DNA of 64,000 nucleotides, from NCBI RefSeq assembly GCF_040546025.1, contig NZ_JBEPNA010000002.1, positions 62,001 to 126,000 of the forward strand, in the 5' to 3' direction. The notes beneath the pieces are model-generated. The model did not search any database and was not told where the DNA came from. It saw nothing but the letters and a program-made list of their open reading frames with translations. Below are positions 7,830-17,296 of the stretch, piece after piece. This DNA comes from Marisediminicola sp040546025. Lineage in GTDB: Bacteria > Actinomycetota > Actinomycetes > Actinomycetales > Microbacteriaceae. How positions within the stretch are numbered: the first letter of the stretch is position 1; each line of letters starts with the position of its first letter. The translations under genes were made by a program, and so were the position numbers.

Positions 7830-10800
7830 TGGGCTGGAGCAATCCCCCGATCCCGTGGTCGGAGTTCGAGCGCACCCTTTCCGACCAGCGGCGCCCCGGC
7901 GCTCCCCCGGCCGGCGCCGACGGCGGCGACAGCCCGGCCTGGTCGGCCAAGCGCCAGCCGTACCAGCCGCCCGTCCCGCCCACGGAGGCCGACGCCCGCC
8001 CCGCCGAGACCGTGCCCTACGCCGAGCTGCACGCCCACTCGAACTTCAGCTTTCTCGATGGGGCGTCCTCGCCCGAGGAGCTGCTCGAGGAGGCGGCCGC
8101 GCTCGGCCTGTCCGCGCTCGGCCTCACCGACCGCGACGGCCTCTACGGCATCGTGCGGATGGCGGAGGCCGCCGAGTCGCACCCGAGTATCGCCACGGTG
8201 TTCGGCGCCGAGCTGTCGTTGGGCCTGAGCGCACCCCAGCTGGGCGTCGCCGATCCGGAGTGCAGCCACCTCGTCGTGCTCGCGCGCCGTGAGGAGGGCT
8301 ACCACCGGCTCGCCGGCGCGATCACCGCGGCCCAGCTCGCCGGCGGGGCGAAGGGCCGCCCGGTGTACGACCTCGACGACCTCGCCGAGCGGGCATCGGG
8401 AAACTGGATGCTGCTGACCGGGGGCCGCAAGGGCCGGGTGCGCCAGGCCCTGACGGGCACGCTGCCGGGCGAGGCGCGGATGCCGGGCGAGACGCCGCGC
8501 CTGGGTGGAGACGCGCCAGGCGGCGGAGGCGAGTCGCGCGAGGGCATCGCCGCCGCCGTGCGCGAGGTCGACCGGCTCGTCGACCTCTTCGGCGCGGACA
8601 ACGTCGTCGTCGAGCTCTACGACCAGGGCAACCCGCTCGACAGCGACCACAACGACGCGCTGTTCGCCATCGCGCAGCGGCGCGGGCTCCGCGCGGTCGC
8701 CACCGGCAACGTGCACTACGCGACCCCGAGACAGCACCACCTCGCCACGGCACTCTCGGCCGTGCGCGCCAGGCGCAGCCTCGACGAGATGGACGGCTGG
8801 CTGCCGGCATCCGGTGCCGCGCACCTGCGTTCCGGCCGCGAGATGGCGGCGCGGTTCTCCCGCTACCCGGGCGTCGTCGAGCAGAGCGTCGGGCTCGCCG
8901 CCGACCTGAGCTTCCGGTTGCGGAGCGCCCGCCCCGGCCTGCCGAAGCAGGAGGTGCCGGAGGGGCACACGCCGATGAGCTGGCTGCGGCACCTCGTCTG
9001 GCAGGGCGTCGCCGAGAAGTACCCGCGGCTCACCCCGGAGGACCGCCGGCGCATCGAGCGCGAGCTCGAGGTGATCGAGCTCAAGGACTTCCCCGGCTAC
9101 TTCCTCATCGTGCACGACATCGTCTCCTTCGCGAAGGCGCGCGGCATCCTCTGCCAGGGGCGGGGGTCGGCGGCGAACTCCGCCGTGTGCTTCGTGCTCG
9201 GCATCACGGCCGTCGACTCGATCTTCTACAAGCTGCCATTCGAGCGGTTTTTGTCGAGCATGCGCGACGAGGAGCCCGACATCGACGTGGACTTCGACTC
9301 CGACCGTCGCGAGGAGGTGATCCAGTACGTCTACGGCAAGTACGGCAGGCAGAACGCCGCGCAGGTCGCGAACGTCATCAGCTACCGGCCGAAGTTCGCG
9401 GTGCGCGACATGGCGAAGGCGCTGGGCTACTCCCCCGGCCAGCAGGACGCCTGGTCGAAGCAGGTCGAGCGGTGGGGCGCCACGGTCTCGAGCGAGGACC
9501 ACGATATTCCGGACGCCGTGATCGGCCTCGCGCACGAGGTGCTGAAGTTCCCCCGCCACCTCGGCATCCACTCCGGCGGCATGGTGCTCACCGACCGCCC
9601 GGTGGGCGAGGTCGTGCCGATCGAGCACGCCCGCATGGAGAAGCGCACCGTGCTGCAGTGGGACAAGGACGACTGTGCCTGGATGGGGCTGGTCAAGTTC
9701 GACCTGCTCGGCCTCGGGATGCTCGCCGCGCTGCAGCACACCTTCGACCTCGCGGCGGCGAGCCTCGGCGAGAGCTGGACCCTCGCGACCCTCCCGCGCG
9801 AGGAGGCGGGTGTCTACGACCAGTTGTGCCGCGCCGACTCGATCGGGGTGTTCCAGGTCGAGAGCCGCGCCCAGATGGGCCTGCTGCCGAGGCTGCAACC
9901 GCGCCGCTTCTACGACCTCGTCGTGCAGATCGCGATGATTCGCCCCGGCCCCATCCAGGGCGGCGCGGTGCACCCGTTCGTGCGCCGGAAGCTCGGCACG
10001 GAGAAGGTCACCTACCTGCATCCGAAGCTCGTCGAGCCGCTCGAGCGCACCCTCGGCATCCCCGTCTTCCAGGAGCAGCTCATGCAGATGGCGATGGCCG
10101 TCGGCGGCTGCACCGGAGAGGACGCCGACCTGCTGCGCCGGGCGATGGGGTCCAAGCGCGGGGTCGAGCGCATCGAGTCGCTGCGCGCCAAGCTCTACGC
10201 CGGCATGGCAGAGAACGGGCTCACCGGCGAGACCGCCGACGAGATCTACGGCAAGATCCAGGCGTTCGCGAACTTCGGATTCGCCGAGAGCCACTCGCTC
10301 AGCTTCGGCCTGCTCGTCTACGCGAGTTCCTGGCTGCGCCTGCACTACCCCGCCGCCTTCCTCGCCGCCCTGCTGCGCGCCCAGCCGATGGGCTTCTACT
10401 CCCCGCAGACCCTCGTGGCCGACGCGCGGCGGCACGGCGTCGAGGTGCGCCGTCCCGACATCCTCCGCTCGGGGGCGGATGCCGGGCTCGAGGCGCTCAC
10501 CAGCAGGGCGCCGGATGCCGTGACGCTGCCGACCGGCTCGGCACGGTGTCTGCACTTCGAGCAGCCTCCGGTGCCCGTCTTCGACCGCACCGCCCACTTC
10601 GACTGTGACGACCACCGCAGGGACGGTGCGTTCGCCGTGCGGCTCGGGCTCGCCGAGGTGCGGGGAATCGGGGCGGCACTCGCGCGGCGCATTGTCGAGG
10701 AGCGCGAGGCCGGCGACTACGCCGATATGCCCGACCTCGTGCACCGTGTCGGGCTCGACACCGCGCAGCTCGAGTCGCTCGCCGCCGCCGGTGCCTTCGA

Positions 10801-11332
10801 GGCGTTCGGGCTGACCCAGCGCGAGGCGCTCTGGGCGGCCGGCGACGCCGCCCAGAACCTGGCCGAATACCTGCCGGGCAGCCATGTCTCGGTGCAGCCT
10901 CCGCTGTTCGAGCTGCCGACCGAGGCCGAGACGCTCGTCTCGGACCTCTGGGCCACCGGGATCTCCCCCACCGACCACCCCCTCCGCCACGTGCGGGAGG
11001 CGCTCGAGGTGCGCGGGGTGCTCTCCTCCGCCCAGCTGCGGGTCGCGGAGTCGGGGCGCCGGGTCGAGGTCGGCGGGGTGGTCACCCACCGCCAGCGTCC
11101 GGCGACGGCGAGCGGGATCACGTTCATCAACCTCGAGGACGAGACCGGGCTCGTCAACGTCATCTGCAGCGTCGGGGTGTGGAACCGTTACCGGCGCATC
11201 ACCAGGGAGGCACCGGCCATCATCGTGCGCGGGATCCTCGAGCGATCCCCCGAGGGTGTCGTCAACCTGCTCGCGGACCGCTTCGAGGTGCTAGCGCTCA
11301 CGGCCAGGACGACCTCGCGCGACTTTCGGTGA
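7829..11332 (+). CDS. dnaE2: Error-prone DNA polymerase III alpha subunit DnaE2
   Basis: C-family replicative-type polymerase that performs mutagenic bypass of lesions in SOS-induced cells. The 1167 aa comprise the conserved N-terminal tag MGWSNPPIPW, a PHP domain (YAELHAHSNFSFLDG near residue 65), the polymerase active site with PDIDVDFDSDRR (about residue 482), the fingers region, and a C-terminal OB fold. A Gly/Pro-rich linker at about residues 209-236 separates parts of the PHP domain. It is the last gene of the mutasome operon and overlaps the convergent membrane hydrolase gene tail to tail by 42 bp, without an obvious terminator between them. Confidence 0.96.
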   Translation: MGWSNPPIPWSEFERTLSDQRRPGAPPAGADGGDSPAWSAKRQPYQPPVPPTEADARPAETVPYAELHAHSNFSFLDGASSPEELLEEAAALGLSALGLTDRDGLYGIVRMAEAAESHPSIATVFGAELSLGLSAPQLGVADPECSHLVVLARREEGYHRLAGAITAAQLAGGAKGRPVYDLDDLAERASGNWMLLTGGRKGRVRQALTGTLPGEARMPGETPRLGGDAPGGGGESREGIAAAVREVDRLVDLFGADNVVVELYDQGNPLDSDHNDALFAIAQRRGLRAVATGNVHYATPRQHHLATALSAVRARRSLDEMDGWLPASGAAHLRSGREMAARFSRYPGVVEQSVGLAADLSFRLRSARPGLPKQEVPEGHTPMSWLRHLVWQGVAEKYPRLTPEDRRRIERELEVIELKDFPGYFLIVHDIVSFAKARGILCQGRGSAANSAVCFVLGITAVDSIFYKLPFERFLSSMRDEEPDIDVDFDSDRREEVIQYVYGKYGRQNAAQVANVISYRPKFAVRDMAKALGYSPGQQDAWSKQVERWGATVSSEDHDIPDAVIGLAHEVLKFPRHLGIHSGGMVLTDRPVGEVVPIEHARMEKRTVLQWDKDDCAWMGLVKFDLLGLGMLAALQHTFDLAAASLGESWTLATLPREEAGVYDQLCRADSIGVFQVESRAQMGLLPRLQPRRFYDLVVQIAMIRPGPIQGGAVHPFVRRKLGTEKVTYLHPKLVEPLERTLGIPVFQEQLMQMAMAVGGCTGEDADLLRRAMGSKRGVERIESLRAKLYAGMAENGLTGETADEIYGKIQAFANFGFAESHSLSFGLLVYASSWLRLHYPAAFLAALLRAQPMGFYSPQTLVADARRHGVEVRRPDILRSGADAGLEALTSRAPDAVTLPTGSARCLHFEQPPVPVFDRTAHFDCDDHRRDGAFAVRLGLAEVRGIGAALARRIVEEREAGDYADMPDLVHRVGLDTAQLESLAAAGAFEAFGLTQREALWAAGDAAQNLAEYLPGSHVSVQPPLFELPTEAETLVSDLWATGISPTDHPLRHVREALEVRGVLSSAQLRVAESGRRVEVGGVVTHRQRPATASGITFINLEDETGLVNVICSVGVWNRYRRITREAPAIIVRGILERSPEGVVNLLADRFEVLALTARTTSRDFR

Positions 11333-13972
11333 CGCGGCCACGCCGAGCCGACACAGCACCTCGCGCAGGGCGGCCTGGTACTGCGGGGTCAGCGGGTGGT
11401 GCCCGTGGGTGGCGATCGTCGGCAGGTAGGTGCGCAGATCGAGTTCGCTGGCGCCGTGGTCAACCCCGTTGCCCTCCCGATAGCTGGCCGCCGGAAAGCC
11501 GAGGAAGTCGGTGCGCCGCCACAGGTTCACCCAGGCCGGGTCCGACCCACCCGACCGGAGGATGTCGGCCAGGCTGTCGGTCCGGGGCCGCGCCGCCGGA
11601 GCCTGCTCATCCTCCCGCACCTGCGCGAGCCACGGGTCCGACGCTATGAGCGAGGGACCGGCACACGGCCGGGTCCCCATCACCTCCGCGCCGAACAGCT
11701 CGGGGAAGAACCGCCCGAAGTACGGGCGCAGTTGCACTCCGTAGGTGATCAGCCCGACACGGCCCATGGGCACGTCGCCCTGCCCCCGCAGCGCGAAGAT
11801 GCAGGCGGTCGCGAGCACGGCGCCGAGGCTGTGCGCGGACAGGATGACGTAGCGCTTCGGGCTGCTGCCGGCCGGAGACATCCACTCCCGGATCCGGCGG
11901 TTGACCTCCGGCACGACCCTCTCGGAGTAGCACGGCGGACCGAACGGGTGCCCGGCCCTCGGCAGAAAGCAGATGAGGTCCCACAGCAGCCCGATGGGGC
12001 GCTCCTTGGTCGTCAGGGCGTTCGCGGCCACTGCCGCGAAGGCGGCCGCGGCGATGGCCGCGAGAACGGCGAGGGCCACATCCGGGGCTTGCTCGACGAT
12101 GCTGTTCACGGCGGCTCCCGGACCGCCCGCGAAGATCTTCTTCAGGTCGGGGGCCGCCGTGAGGGCGAGCGCGACCCCGAAGAACGCCGAGAGGGTCCCC
12201 AGCACCGGCTCCGCCCGATGCAGGATGCCGGCGGTGCGGCGGGCGACGAGCACCCGCGGCGGCGGCGGCTCCGCAACCGGGATGCGCGCCGGCCCACCGC
12301 TGCTGTAGCTCGCGAGCGCGTAGCGCTCGTAGCCGGGAATCTCGTCCACAGTCGGCGTCGTCACACCCGGATAGCCGACCAGGTGGCGGGCGAGGACGAC
12401 AGCCACCCCGACCACGAAGAGCACGACGATCACCAGGAACCAGAGGGCGAAGTCGGCCCAGACCCCGGGAACCTGGAGCGTCGGCGACGGGATGCCGCTC
12501 GCGTTCGGGCGGGACAGCCAGGCGGCGATCCCAACGACCAGCACCGTCGAGAGGGCCATGGCGATGCCGAGGGCGAGCAACAGCACGACCCCGGGGCCCG
12601 CGCCGCTCCACCCCTCCCGTGGCCGGCGGTGGGTATGCCGGGGGATGACGGCGACGGCGACTTGCACCCAGAGGGCGATCCCCGCGATAGCGACGTAGAC
12701 CCACGGCTCCTCGGCGCCGAGTGGAAAGGCGTCGACGAGAAAGTAACGCGAGAACGGCACCGCGATCACGATGCCGACGAGCGTTGCACTGAGGACCGGT
12801 GGTACGCCCCGGCGCCAGCCGAGAGCCGAGATCGCGAGCACGAGCAGGATGCCGATGAGATTGCCCGGCGTCGAGACGAGCCCGAGGAATGGCGAGCTCA
12901 CCGCGGCGATCGCCCGCCCGGCGATGCTCGTGGCGACGGCGGTGCCCAGCAGCACCACCAGGCTTCCCACCAGCATCCACAGTGAGGAGCGGCGGCGGGC
13001 GAGCAGTCCCCGCCCGGGAGTGCCGGGCACGACCAGGAGGACGACAAGGCACAGTCCGAGGGCGGCGACCACGAGGCACGCGGTCGTCCAGGGGTTGGAT
13101 GCGAGCGGGCCGGTCGAGAGGCAGTCCGGCGAGAAGAACCTCTCTGGGCTGTCGCACTGCGGGAAGTTCGAGAAGAGCTGGTCCCACGCGAGCATCGCGG
13201 CGAGGAGGAACGCCGTTGCGGCCACATGCAGTCGCTCGATGCCGCCGGTGACCCTCGACCTGCTCCAGAATCCGCGGGTGGCGAGCACCGGCCACGACAG
13301 CCCGGAGGTCTGGGCGGCGGTCATCAGCGCGACGCTCGCCTCGTAGCGTGCCCGGGCACGGGCGGACAGCAGGTAGAGCACCAGCACGCCGGCCAGTGGA
13401 ACCGCGGCGAAGATGGCCAGGCGCGTCGCGCGCGGGATGCCCACCAGTGCCGCGAACTGCTCGGGAAGGCCCGCGCACAGGCCGCTCGCCCGGTAGCACT
13501 GCACGCCGACCAGCTCGATGCTGACCGTTCCGAGCGCCATCACATACAGCAGGGTCAGCCCGAGCCCGAAGGCGCGCACGTAGCCGGACCCGTGGCCGCC
13601 CTCCCAGACGTGCGGGTCGCCCTGGTCGGGAATCCGCCTGGTCCAGTAGGCGACATTCACCAGGCCGAACGGGAGCAGCAGGAACCAGCCGACGTGCACG
13701 ACGAGCTGCCCGATACCGGCGAGAGCACCGCCGTCGGACCTGGCCAGCGCTCCCCACGAGTACGCCTCTCGGCGCACGCCATCGGGAGCCGCGGATGCCC
13801 GCTCGCGCCAGAAGCCGCCGAGGTCGTCGCCTCGATCCCGGGTGATGTCGTCCACCTCGCGTTCGAGCATCTCGGCCGGAGGGGTGTTCTTGATGCCGTG
13901 GATGCGCAGCTCGAGCACCCTTTCAGGGTCGTCGGCATGGCGTCGCGGGCGAAACCTCTCGAATACCAGCAT
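11291..13972 (-). CDS. Polytopic membrane protein with putative split alpha/beta hydrolase
   Basis: An 893-aa protein of unknown function. Residues 19-27 (VLELRIHGI, then KNTPP) look like the first strand and oxyanion HG of a hydrolase. About ten to twelve hydrophobic segments follow from residue 75 to 640. The C-terminal part carries the nucleophile elbow SAHSLGA (Ser715), then NLWRRTDFLG (Asp822) and HGHHPL (His856-859), the order of a Ser-Asp-His lipase/esterase triad. ATG 13972 is preferred over 13984 or 14074 because GGGAG lies five bases before it. The substrate cannot be told. It is 127 bp downstream of a helicase gene on the same strand, with no evident functional tie. Confidence 0.75.
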   Translation of the reverse strand: MLVFERFRPRRHADDPERVLELRIHGIKNTPPAEMLEREVDDITRDRGDDLGGFWRERASAAPDGVRREAYSWGALARSDGGALAGIGQLVVHVGWFLLLPFGLVNVAYWTRRIPDQGDPHVWEGGHGSGYVRAFGLGLTLLYVMALGTVSIELVGVQCYRASGLCAGLPEQFAALVGIPRATRLAIFAAVPLAGVLVLYLLSARARARYEASVALMTAAQTSGLSWPVLATRGFWSRSRVTGGIERLHVAATAFLLAAMLAWDQLFSNFPQCDSPERFFSPDCLSTGPLASNPWTTACLVVAALGLCLVVLLVVPGTPGRGLLARRRSSLWMLVGSLVVLLGTAVATSIAGRAIAAVSSPFLGLVSTPGNLIGILLVLAISALGWRRGVPPVLSATLVGIVIAVPFSRYFLVDAFPLGAEEPWVYVAIAGIALWVQVAVAVIPRHTHRRPREGWSGAGPGVVLLLALGIAMALSTVLVVGIAAWLSRPNASGIPSPTLQVPGVWADFALWFLVIVVLFVVGVAVVLARHLVGYPGVTTPTVDEIPGYERYALASYSSGGPARIPVAEPPPPRVLVARRTAGILHRAEPVLGTLSAFFGVALALTAAPDLKKIFAGGPGAAVNSIVEQAPDVALAVLAAIAAAAFAAVAANALTTKERPIGLLWDLICFLPRAGHPFGPPCYSERVVPEVNRRIREWMSPAGSSPKRYVILSAHSLGAVLATACIFALRGQGDVPMGRVGLITYGVQLRPYFGRFFPELFGAEVMGTRPCAGPSLIASDPWLAQVREDEQAPAARPRTDSLADILRSGGSDPAWVNLWRRTDFLGFPAASYREGNGVDHGASELDLRTYLPTIATHGHHPLTPQYQAALREVLCRLGVAASPKVARGRPGRER

Positions 13973-14099
13973 CCCCGCTCCCATCGTCGGATGCGGGACA
14001 CGATACTCGCGGCGAACGGCCCGGTCCACGGGCACCCCGGACGGGGCCGACGCACGGGCGCGGGCACCGTCCACAGCATCCGCCCCGCCCGACGCAGCG

Positions 14100-15884
14100 C
14101 TACGGCCGCGCGACGTTCCGGCGCAACAGGTCGATGCGCGCCTGCAGCTGGCTCACCGTGGCGGAGGCAACGGCCGGGCCGCCGCACGCGCGACGCAGCT
14201 CCGCGTGGATGAGGCCGTGCGGCTCCCCGGAAAGCTTCGCGCGCATGCCGACGAGGCTGTTGAGCAGCTTCCGCTGCTCGACCAGGGTGCGGTACAGCGG
14301 GGCGGGCTCTGGCGGCTCGCCGGACTCGGCCCTGCGGCGGTCCCGCTCGGTGCCGCGGCGCGACTGCCGCGCCTGCCGCTGCTTGAGCAGGTCGCTCACC
14401 TGCTCCGGTTCGAGCAGGCCGGGGATGCCGATGAAGTCGAACTCCTCGTCACTTCCGGGCTCGGCCAGCGAGCCGAACTCCTCGCCATCGAACAGGACGC
14501 GGTCGAAGGTCGCCGACGACTCGATCGCTTCCCACGTGAACTCGTTCAGGAGCTCGGAGGAGGCCTTCTCCTCCTTCTCGGCGGCATCCATCAGGTCGTC
14601 GTCGAGGCTGTCGTCGTCGTTGCTCTCGCGGTCGAGGGCGTGGTCGCGCTCGCGTTCGAGCGTCGCCGCAAGCGCCATCAGCGAGGGAACGCTGGGGAGG
14701 AAGATGCTCGCGGTCTCGCCTCGCCGCCTCGTGCGCACGAATCGGCCGATCGCCTGGGCGAAGAACAACGGGGTCGAGGCGGAGGTCGCGTAGACACCGA
14801 CTGCGAGTCGCGGAACATCGACACCCTCCGAGACCATGCGCACCGCGACCATCCAGCGGCTCGTCCCGTGGGCGAACGCGTCGATCCGGTCGCTCGCCTC
14901 CTTCTCGTCCGAAAGAACGATTGTCGGCGCTTCGCCGGTGATCTCCCGCAGGATGCCGGCGTAGGCCTTGGCGGTGAAGTGGTCGGTCGCGATCACCAGG
15001 CCCCCGGCATCCGGGATCGAATGGCGCACCTCGCTGAGGCGCTGGTTGGCGGCGCGGAGCACGGCGGGGATCCACTCGCCCTCCGGGTTCAGCGCGGTGC
15101 GCCAAGCCTGCGCGGTGACGTCCTTCGTGTCGCCCTCGCCGAGCCTGGCCTCCATCTCGTCGCCCATCCTGGTGCGCCAGCGCATCTTGCCGGCGTAGGC
15201 CATGAAGATGACGGGGCGAACCACACCGTCGGCGAGGGCGCGACCGTAGCCGTAGTTGTAGTCGGTCTGGGAGAGCCGGATGTTGTGCTCGTCCCGCAGG
15301 TAGCTGACGAACGGGATCGGCGCCGTGTCGGAGCGGAACGGCGTGCCGGTCAGCGACAGGCGCCGCGTGGCAGGCTCGAACGCCTCCCGGATCGCATCGC
15401 CCCAACTCAGCGCGTCGCCGCCGTGGTGCACCTCGTCGAGGATCACCAGGGTGCGGCGGTCCTCTGTCAGTGAGCGGTGCAGCGCCGGGGCCATGGCAAC
15501 CTGTGCGTAGGTGACGACAACACCGTGGAACTGCCGCCCACCGGTTCCGTGGTTGTTGCGGAAGCCCGGGTTGAGGCGGATGCTGGCGCGGTGGGCCGCT
15601 TCGGCCCACTGGCGCTTGAGGTGCTCGGTCGGAGCGACCACGGTGATCCTGTCGATCGCGCGCCTGGCGAGCAGTTCTGCCGCGAGTCGAAGTGCGAACG
15701 ACGTCTTTCCTGCGCCCGGTGTCGCGGCGGCGAGGAAGTCACGCGGCTCGGTTTCGAAGTAGAGGTCGAGGGCCTCGGCCTGCCACGCCCGCAACCGTTG
15801 CGCCGTACCTCTGGCCGCCCGCTCCGGGAAGGCCGGGGAGAGGTGTTCGGCGGCGAAGGTGCCGAACGTCGAGGGGATGCTCAC
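14100..15884 (-). CDS. SF2 DEAD/DEAH-box helicase
   Basis: ATP-dependent nucleic-acid helicase or translocase of 594 aa. Motif I ATPGAGKT is at residues 54-61, motif II DEVH at 150-153, motif III TGT at 179-181 (SLTGTPFRSD), and motif VI is QAIGRFVRTRRR in the C-terminal RecA domain. The last 170 residues include an acidic stretch (SNDDDSLDDDLMD) and a basic helical tail. It resembles the single-subunit restriction-enzyme-like or RadD-like helicases that actinobacteria carry, but no nuclease or methylase partner is nearby, so the biological role is open. The ATG sits just downstream of the terminator of the GlsB gene. Confidence 0.85.
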   Translation of the reverse strand: MSIPSTFGTFAAEHLSPAFPERAARGTAQRLRAWQAEALDLYFETEPRDFLAAATPGAGKTSFALRLAAELLARRAIDRITVVAPTEHLKRQWAEAAHRASIRLNPGFRNNHGTGGRQFHGVVVTYAQVAMAPALHRSLTEDRRTLVILDEVHHGGDALSWGDAIREAFEPATRRLSLTGTPFRSDTAPIPFVSYLRDEHNIRLSQTDYNYGYGRALADGVVRPVIFMAYAGKMRWRTRMGDEMEARLGEGDTKDVTAQAWRTALNPEGEWIPAVLRAANQRLSEVRHSIPDAGGLVIATDHFTAKAYAGILREITGEAPTIVLSDEKEASDRIDAFAHGTSRWMVAVRMVSEGVDVPRLAVGVYATSASTPLFFAQAIGRFVRTRRRGETASIFLPSVPSLMALAATLERERDHALDRESNDDDSLDDDLMDAAEKEEKASSELLNEFTWEAIESSATFDRVLFDGEEFGSLAEPGSDEEFDFIGIPGLLEPEQVSDLLKQRQARQSRRGTERDRRRAESGEPPEPAPLYRTLVEQRKLLNSLVGMRAKLSGEPHGLIHAELRRACGGPAVASATVSQLQARIDLLRRNVARP

Positions 15885-15920
15885 TGGATGAAACTTTACC
15901 GTCCGGTCGCCTGTTAAACG

Positions 15921-15955
15921 AACGGACTCCCCGCCGGGTGGGCGGGGAGTCCGTT
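15921..15955 (-). terminator. Strong hairpin terminator downstream of GlsB gene
   Basis: Perfect 15-bp stem AACGGACTCCCCGCC / GGCGGGGAGTCCGTT with a GGGTG loop, 22 bp after the GlsB-family stop. On the minus strand it is followed by CGTTTAAC, a weak T tract. It separates that gene from the helicase. Confidence 0.75.
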
Positions 15956-15976
15956 GTCACTTCGTGTGCGGAGCGG

Positions 15977-16240
15977 CTATGACCGGCGTCCGCGGGTCAC
16001 GAGACCGAAGATGAGCAGCACGAGAATCGAGCCGCCGATCGCGAGCAGCCAGGTCTGGATCGAGAAGAAGTCCTCCAGTGGCGCGTTGAACAGCGCGCTT
16101 CCGATGAAACCGCCAAGCAGGGCGCCGACGACGCCGAGCACCAGGGTGAGCAGCCATCCACCGCCCTGGTTGCCGGGAAGAATTGCCTTCGCGATTGCGC
16201 CAGCGAGCAATCCAAGAATGATCCAACCAATGATTCCCAT
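15977..16240 (-). CDS. GlsB/YeaQ/YmgE family stress-response membrane protein
   Basis: Small integral membrane protein of 87 aa with three hydrophobic segments and the Gly-rich family signature (GIIGWIILGLLAGAIAK, GALLGGFIGSALF). Members are induced by envelope, acid or osmotic stress; the molecular activity is unknown. The ATG has GGGAGG five bases upstream. It is monocistronic, bounded by the 15-bp hairpin terminator downstream and by 237 bp of non-coding DNA upstream. Confidence 0.88.
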   Translation of the reverse strand: MGIIGWIILGLLAGAIAKAILPGNQGGGWLLTLVLGVVGALLGGFIGSALFNAPLEDFFSIQTWLLAIGGSILVLLIFGLVTRGRRS

Positions 16241-16477
16241 AACGACCTCCCAGTCGATCGTGGTGCTGCAGATGTCCAGCTACAGCTGGGATCGAACCCG
16301 ATTTGGGCTCAATCCCGAGTGCATCGTGTGTGATGCGGGAATCTACTCTGCCATGCCCCCCGAGTAGGGCACAAGTTGAGCTGAGTCTTTTTCGTGAGGG
16401 GTAGAGGAATTTCGGCAATTTGGGTAGGAGTTTCTGTCAGGTGGCGTTGGTCCGGTCGATGAGGCACTCTGGGGAGC
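16241..16477. other. Divergent intergenic region, promoters presumed
   Basis: Space between the divergent GlsB-family gene and the GDSL hydrolase gene. It should hold both promoters. The right half is AT-richer than the surroundings (GTCTTTTTCG, GGAATTTCGGCAATTTGGG). I could not assign a convincing -35/-10 pair and see no gene. Confidence 0.4.
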
Positions 16478-17296
16478 ATGACTCAGCATCACCCGTGGTC
16501 GCGGTACGTGGCCCTCGGCGACTCCTTCACCGAGGGCATCGGTGACCCGGAACCGCGATCGCCGGGCGGCCACCGGGGCTGGGCGGATCGGGTTGCCGAG
16601 GTCCTCGCGACCCGCACCGACGGTTTCGCCTACGCGAACCTCGCCATTCGCGGACGTCTATTGCAGCAGATCATCGACGAGCAGGTCGAGACCGCGTTGG
16701 AGCTGCGCCCCGACCTCATCACCCTGTCTGGCGGTGGCAACGACATCATCCGGCCCAACACCGATCCCGACGTGATCGCCGATCGGCTCGAGGGGGCGGT
16801 GGAGCGACTGCGGTCGGACGGCGCGACCGTCGTGCTGTTCAACGGGCCGGACATCGGAATGACTCCGGTGCTGAATCGCTCCCGCGGAAAGGTCGCGATC
16901 TACAACGAGAACCTGCGCGCGATCGCCGCCCGCCACGACGCGATCATCGCTGACATGTGGGCGCTGCGCGAGCTGAAGGACCCACGCATGTGGGCGCCGG
17001 ACCGGCTGCACTTCTCGCCCATCGGTCACACAACGATCGCGCGAATGGTTCTGGACTCGCTGGGCGTCGAGAACGAGCTTGAGCCCTACAACCCGGAACC
17101 GCTCCCCCACCGCCCGTGGCGACAGGCGCGCGTCGAGGACATGGGCTGGGCTAGGGAGTACCTCGTGCCGTGGGTTGTGCGGCGGATTCGCCACCAGTCA
17201 TCCGGTGACGGCGTCAGCGCCAAACGGCCGACGGCCGACGGCATGTCGGGACCGGGCCGCGAAACGGTCGGCCCCGACGCGGCTCAGCGTCCGTAG
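16478..17296 (+). CDS. SGNH/GDSL hydrolase family protein
   Basis: Probable esterase or lipase of 272 aa without a signal peptide. The four SGNH blocks are present: GDSF at residues 14-17 (nucleophile Ser16), the block II Gly in the NLAIRGR segment, GGGND at 85-89 (Asn88), and DRLHF with Asp175 and His178. The last 60 residues form a basic, low-complexity tail with a WVVRRIR segment. The natural substrate is unknown. GGGGAG stands only one base before the ATG, so initiation may not use a normal ribosome site. Its 3' end overlaps the convergent desaturase gene by 13 bp. Confidence 0.9.
   Translation: MTQHHPWSRYVALGDSFTEGIGDPEPRSPGGHRGWADRVAEVLATRTDGFAYANLAIRGRLLQQIIDEQVETALELRPDLITLSGGGNDIIRPNTDPDVIADRLEGAVERLRSDGATVVLFNGPDIGMTPVLNRSRGKVAIYNENLRAIAARHDAIIADMWALRELKDPRMWAPDRLHFSPIGHTTIARMVLDSLGVENELEPYNPEPLPHRPWRQARVEDMGWAREYLVPWVVRRIRHQSSGDGVSAKRPTADGMSGPGRETVGPDAAQRP

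Noticed and set aside
7274..11089. Very long open frame antisense to dnaE2
   Set aside because: It is the expected stop-free shadow of a GC-rich gene, with low-complexity Arg/Leu/Val/Gly-rich translation and no family features.
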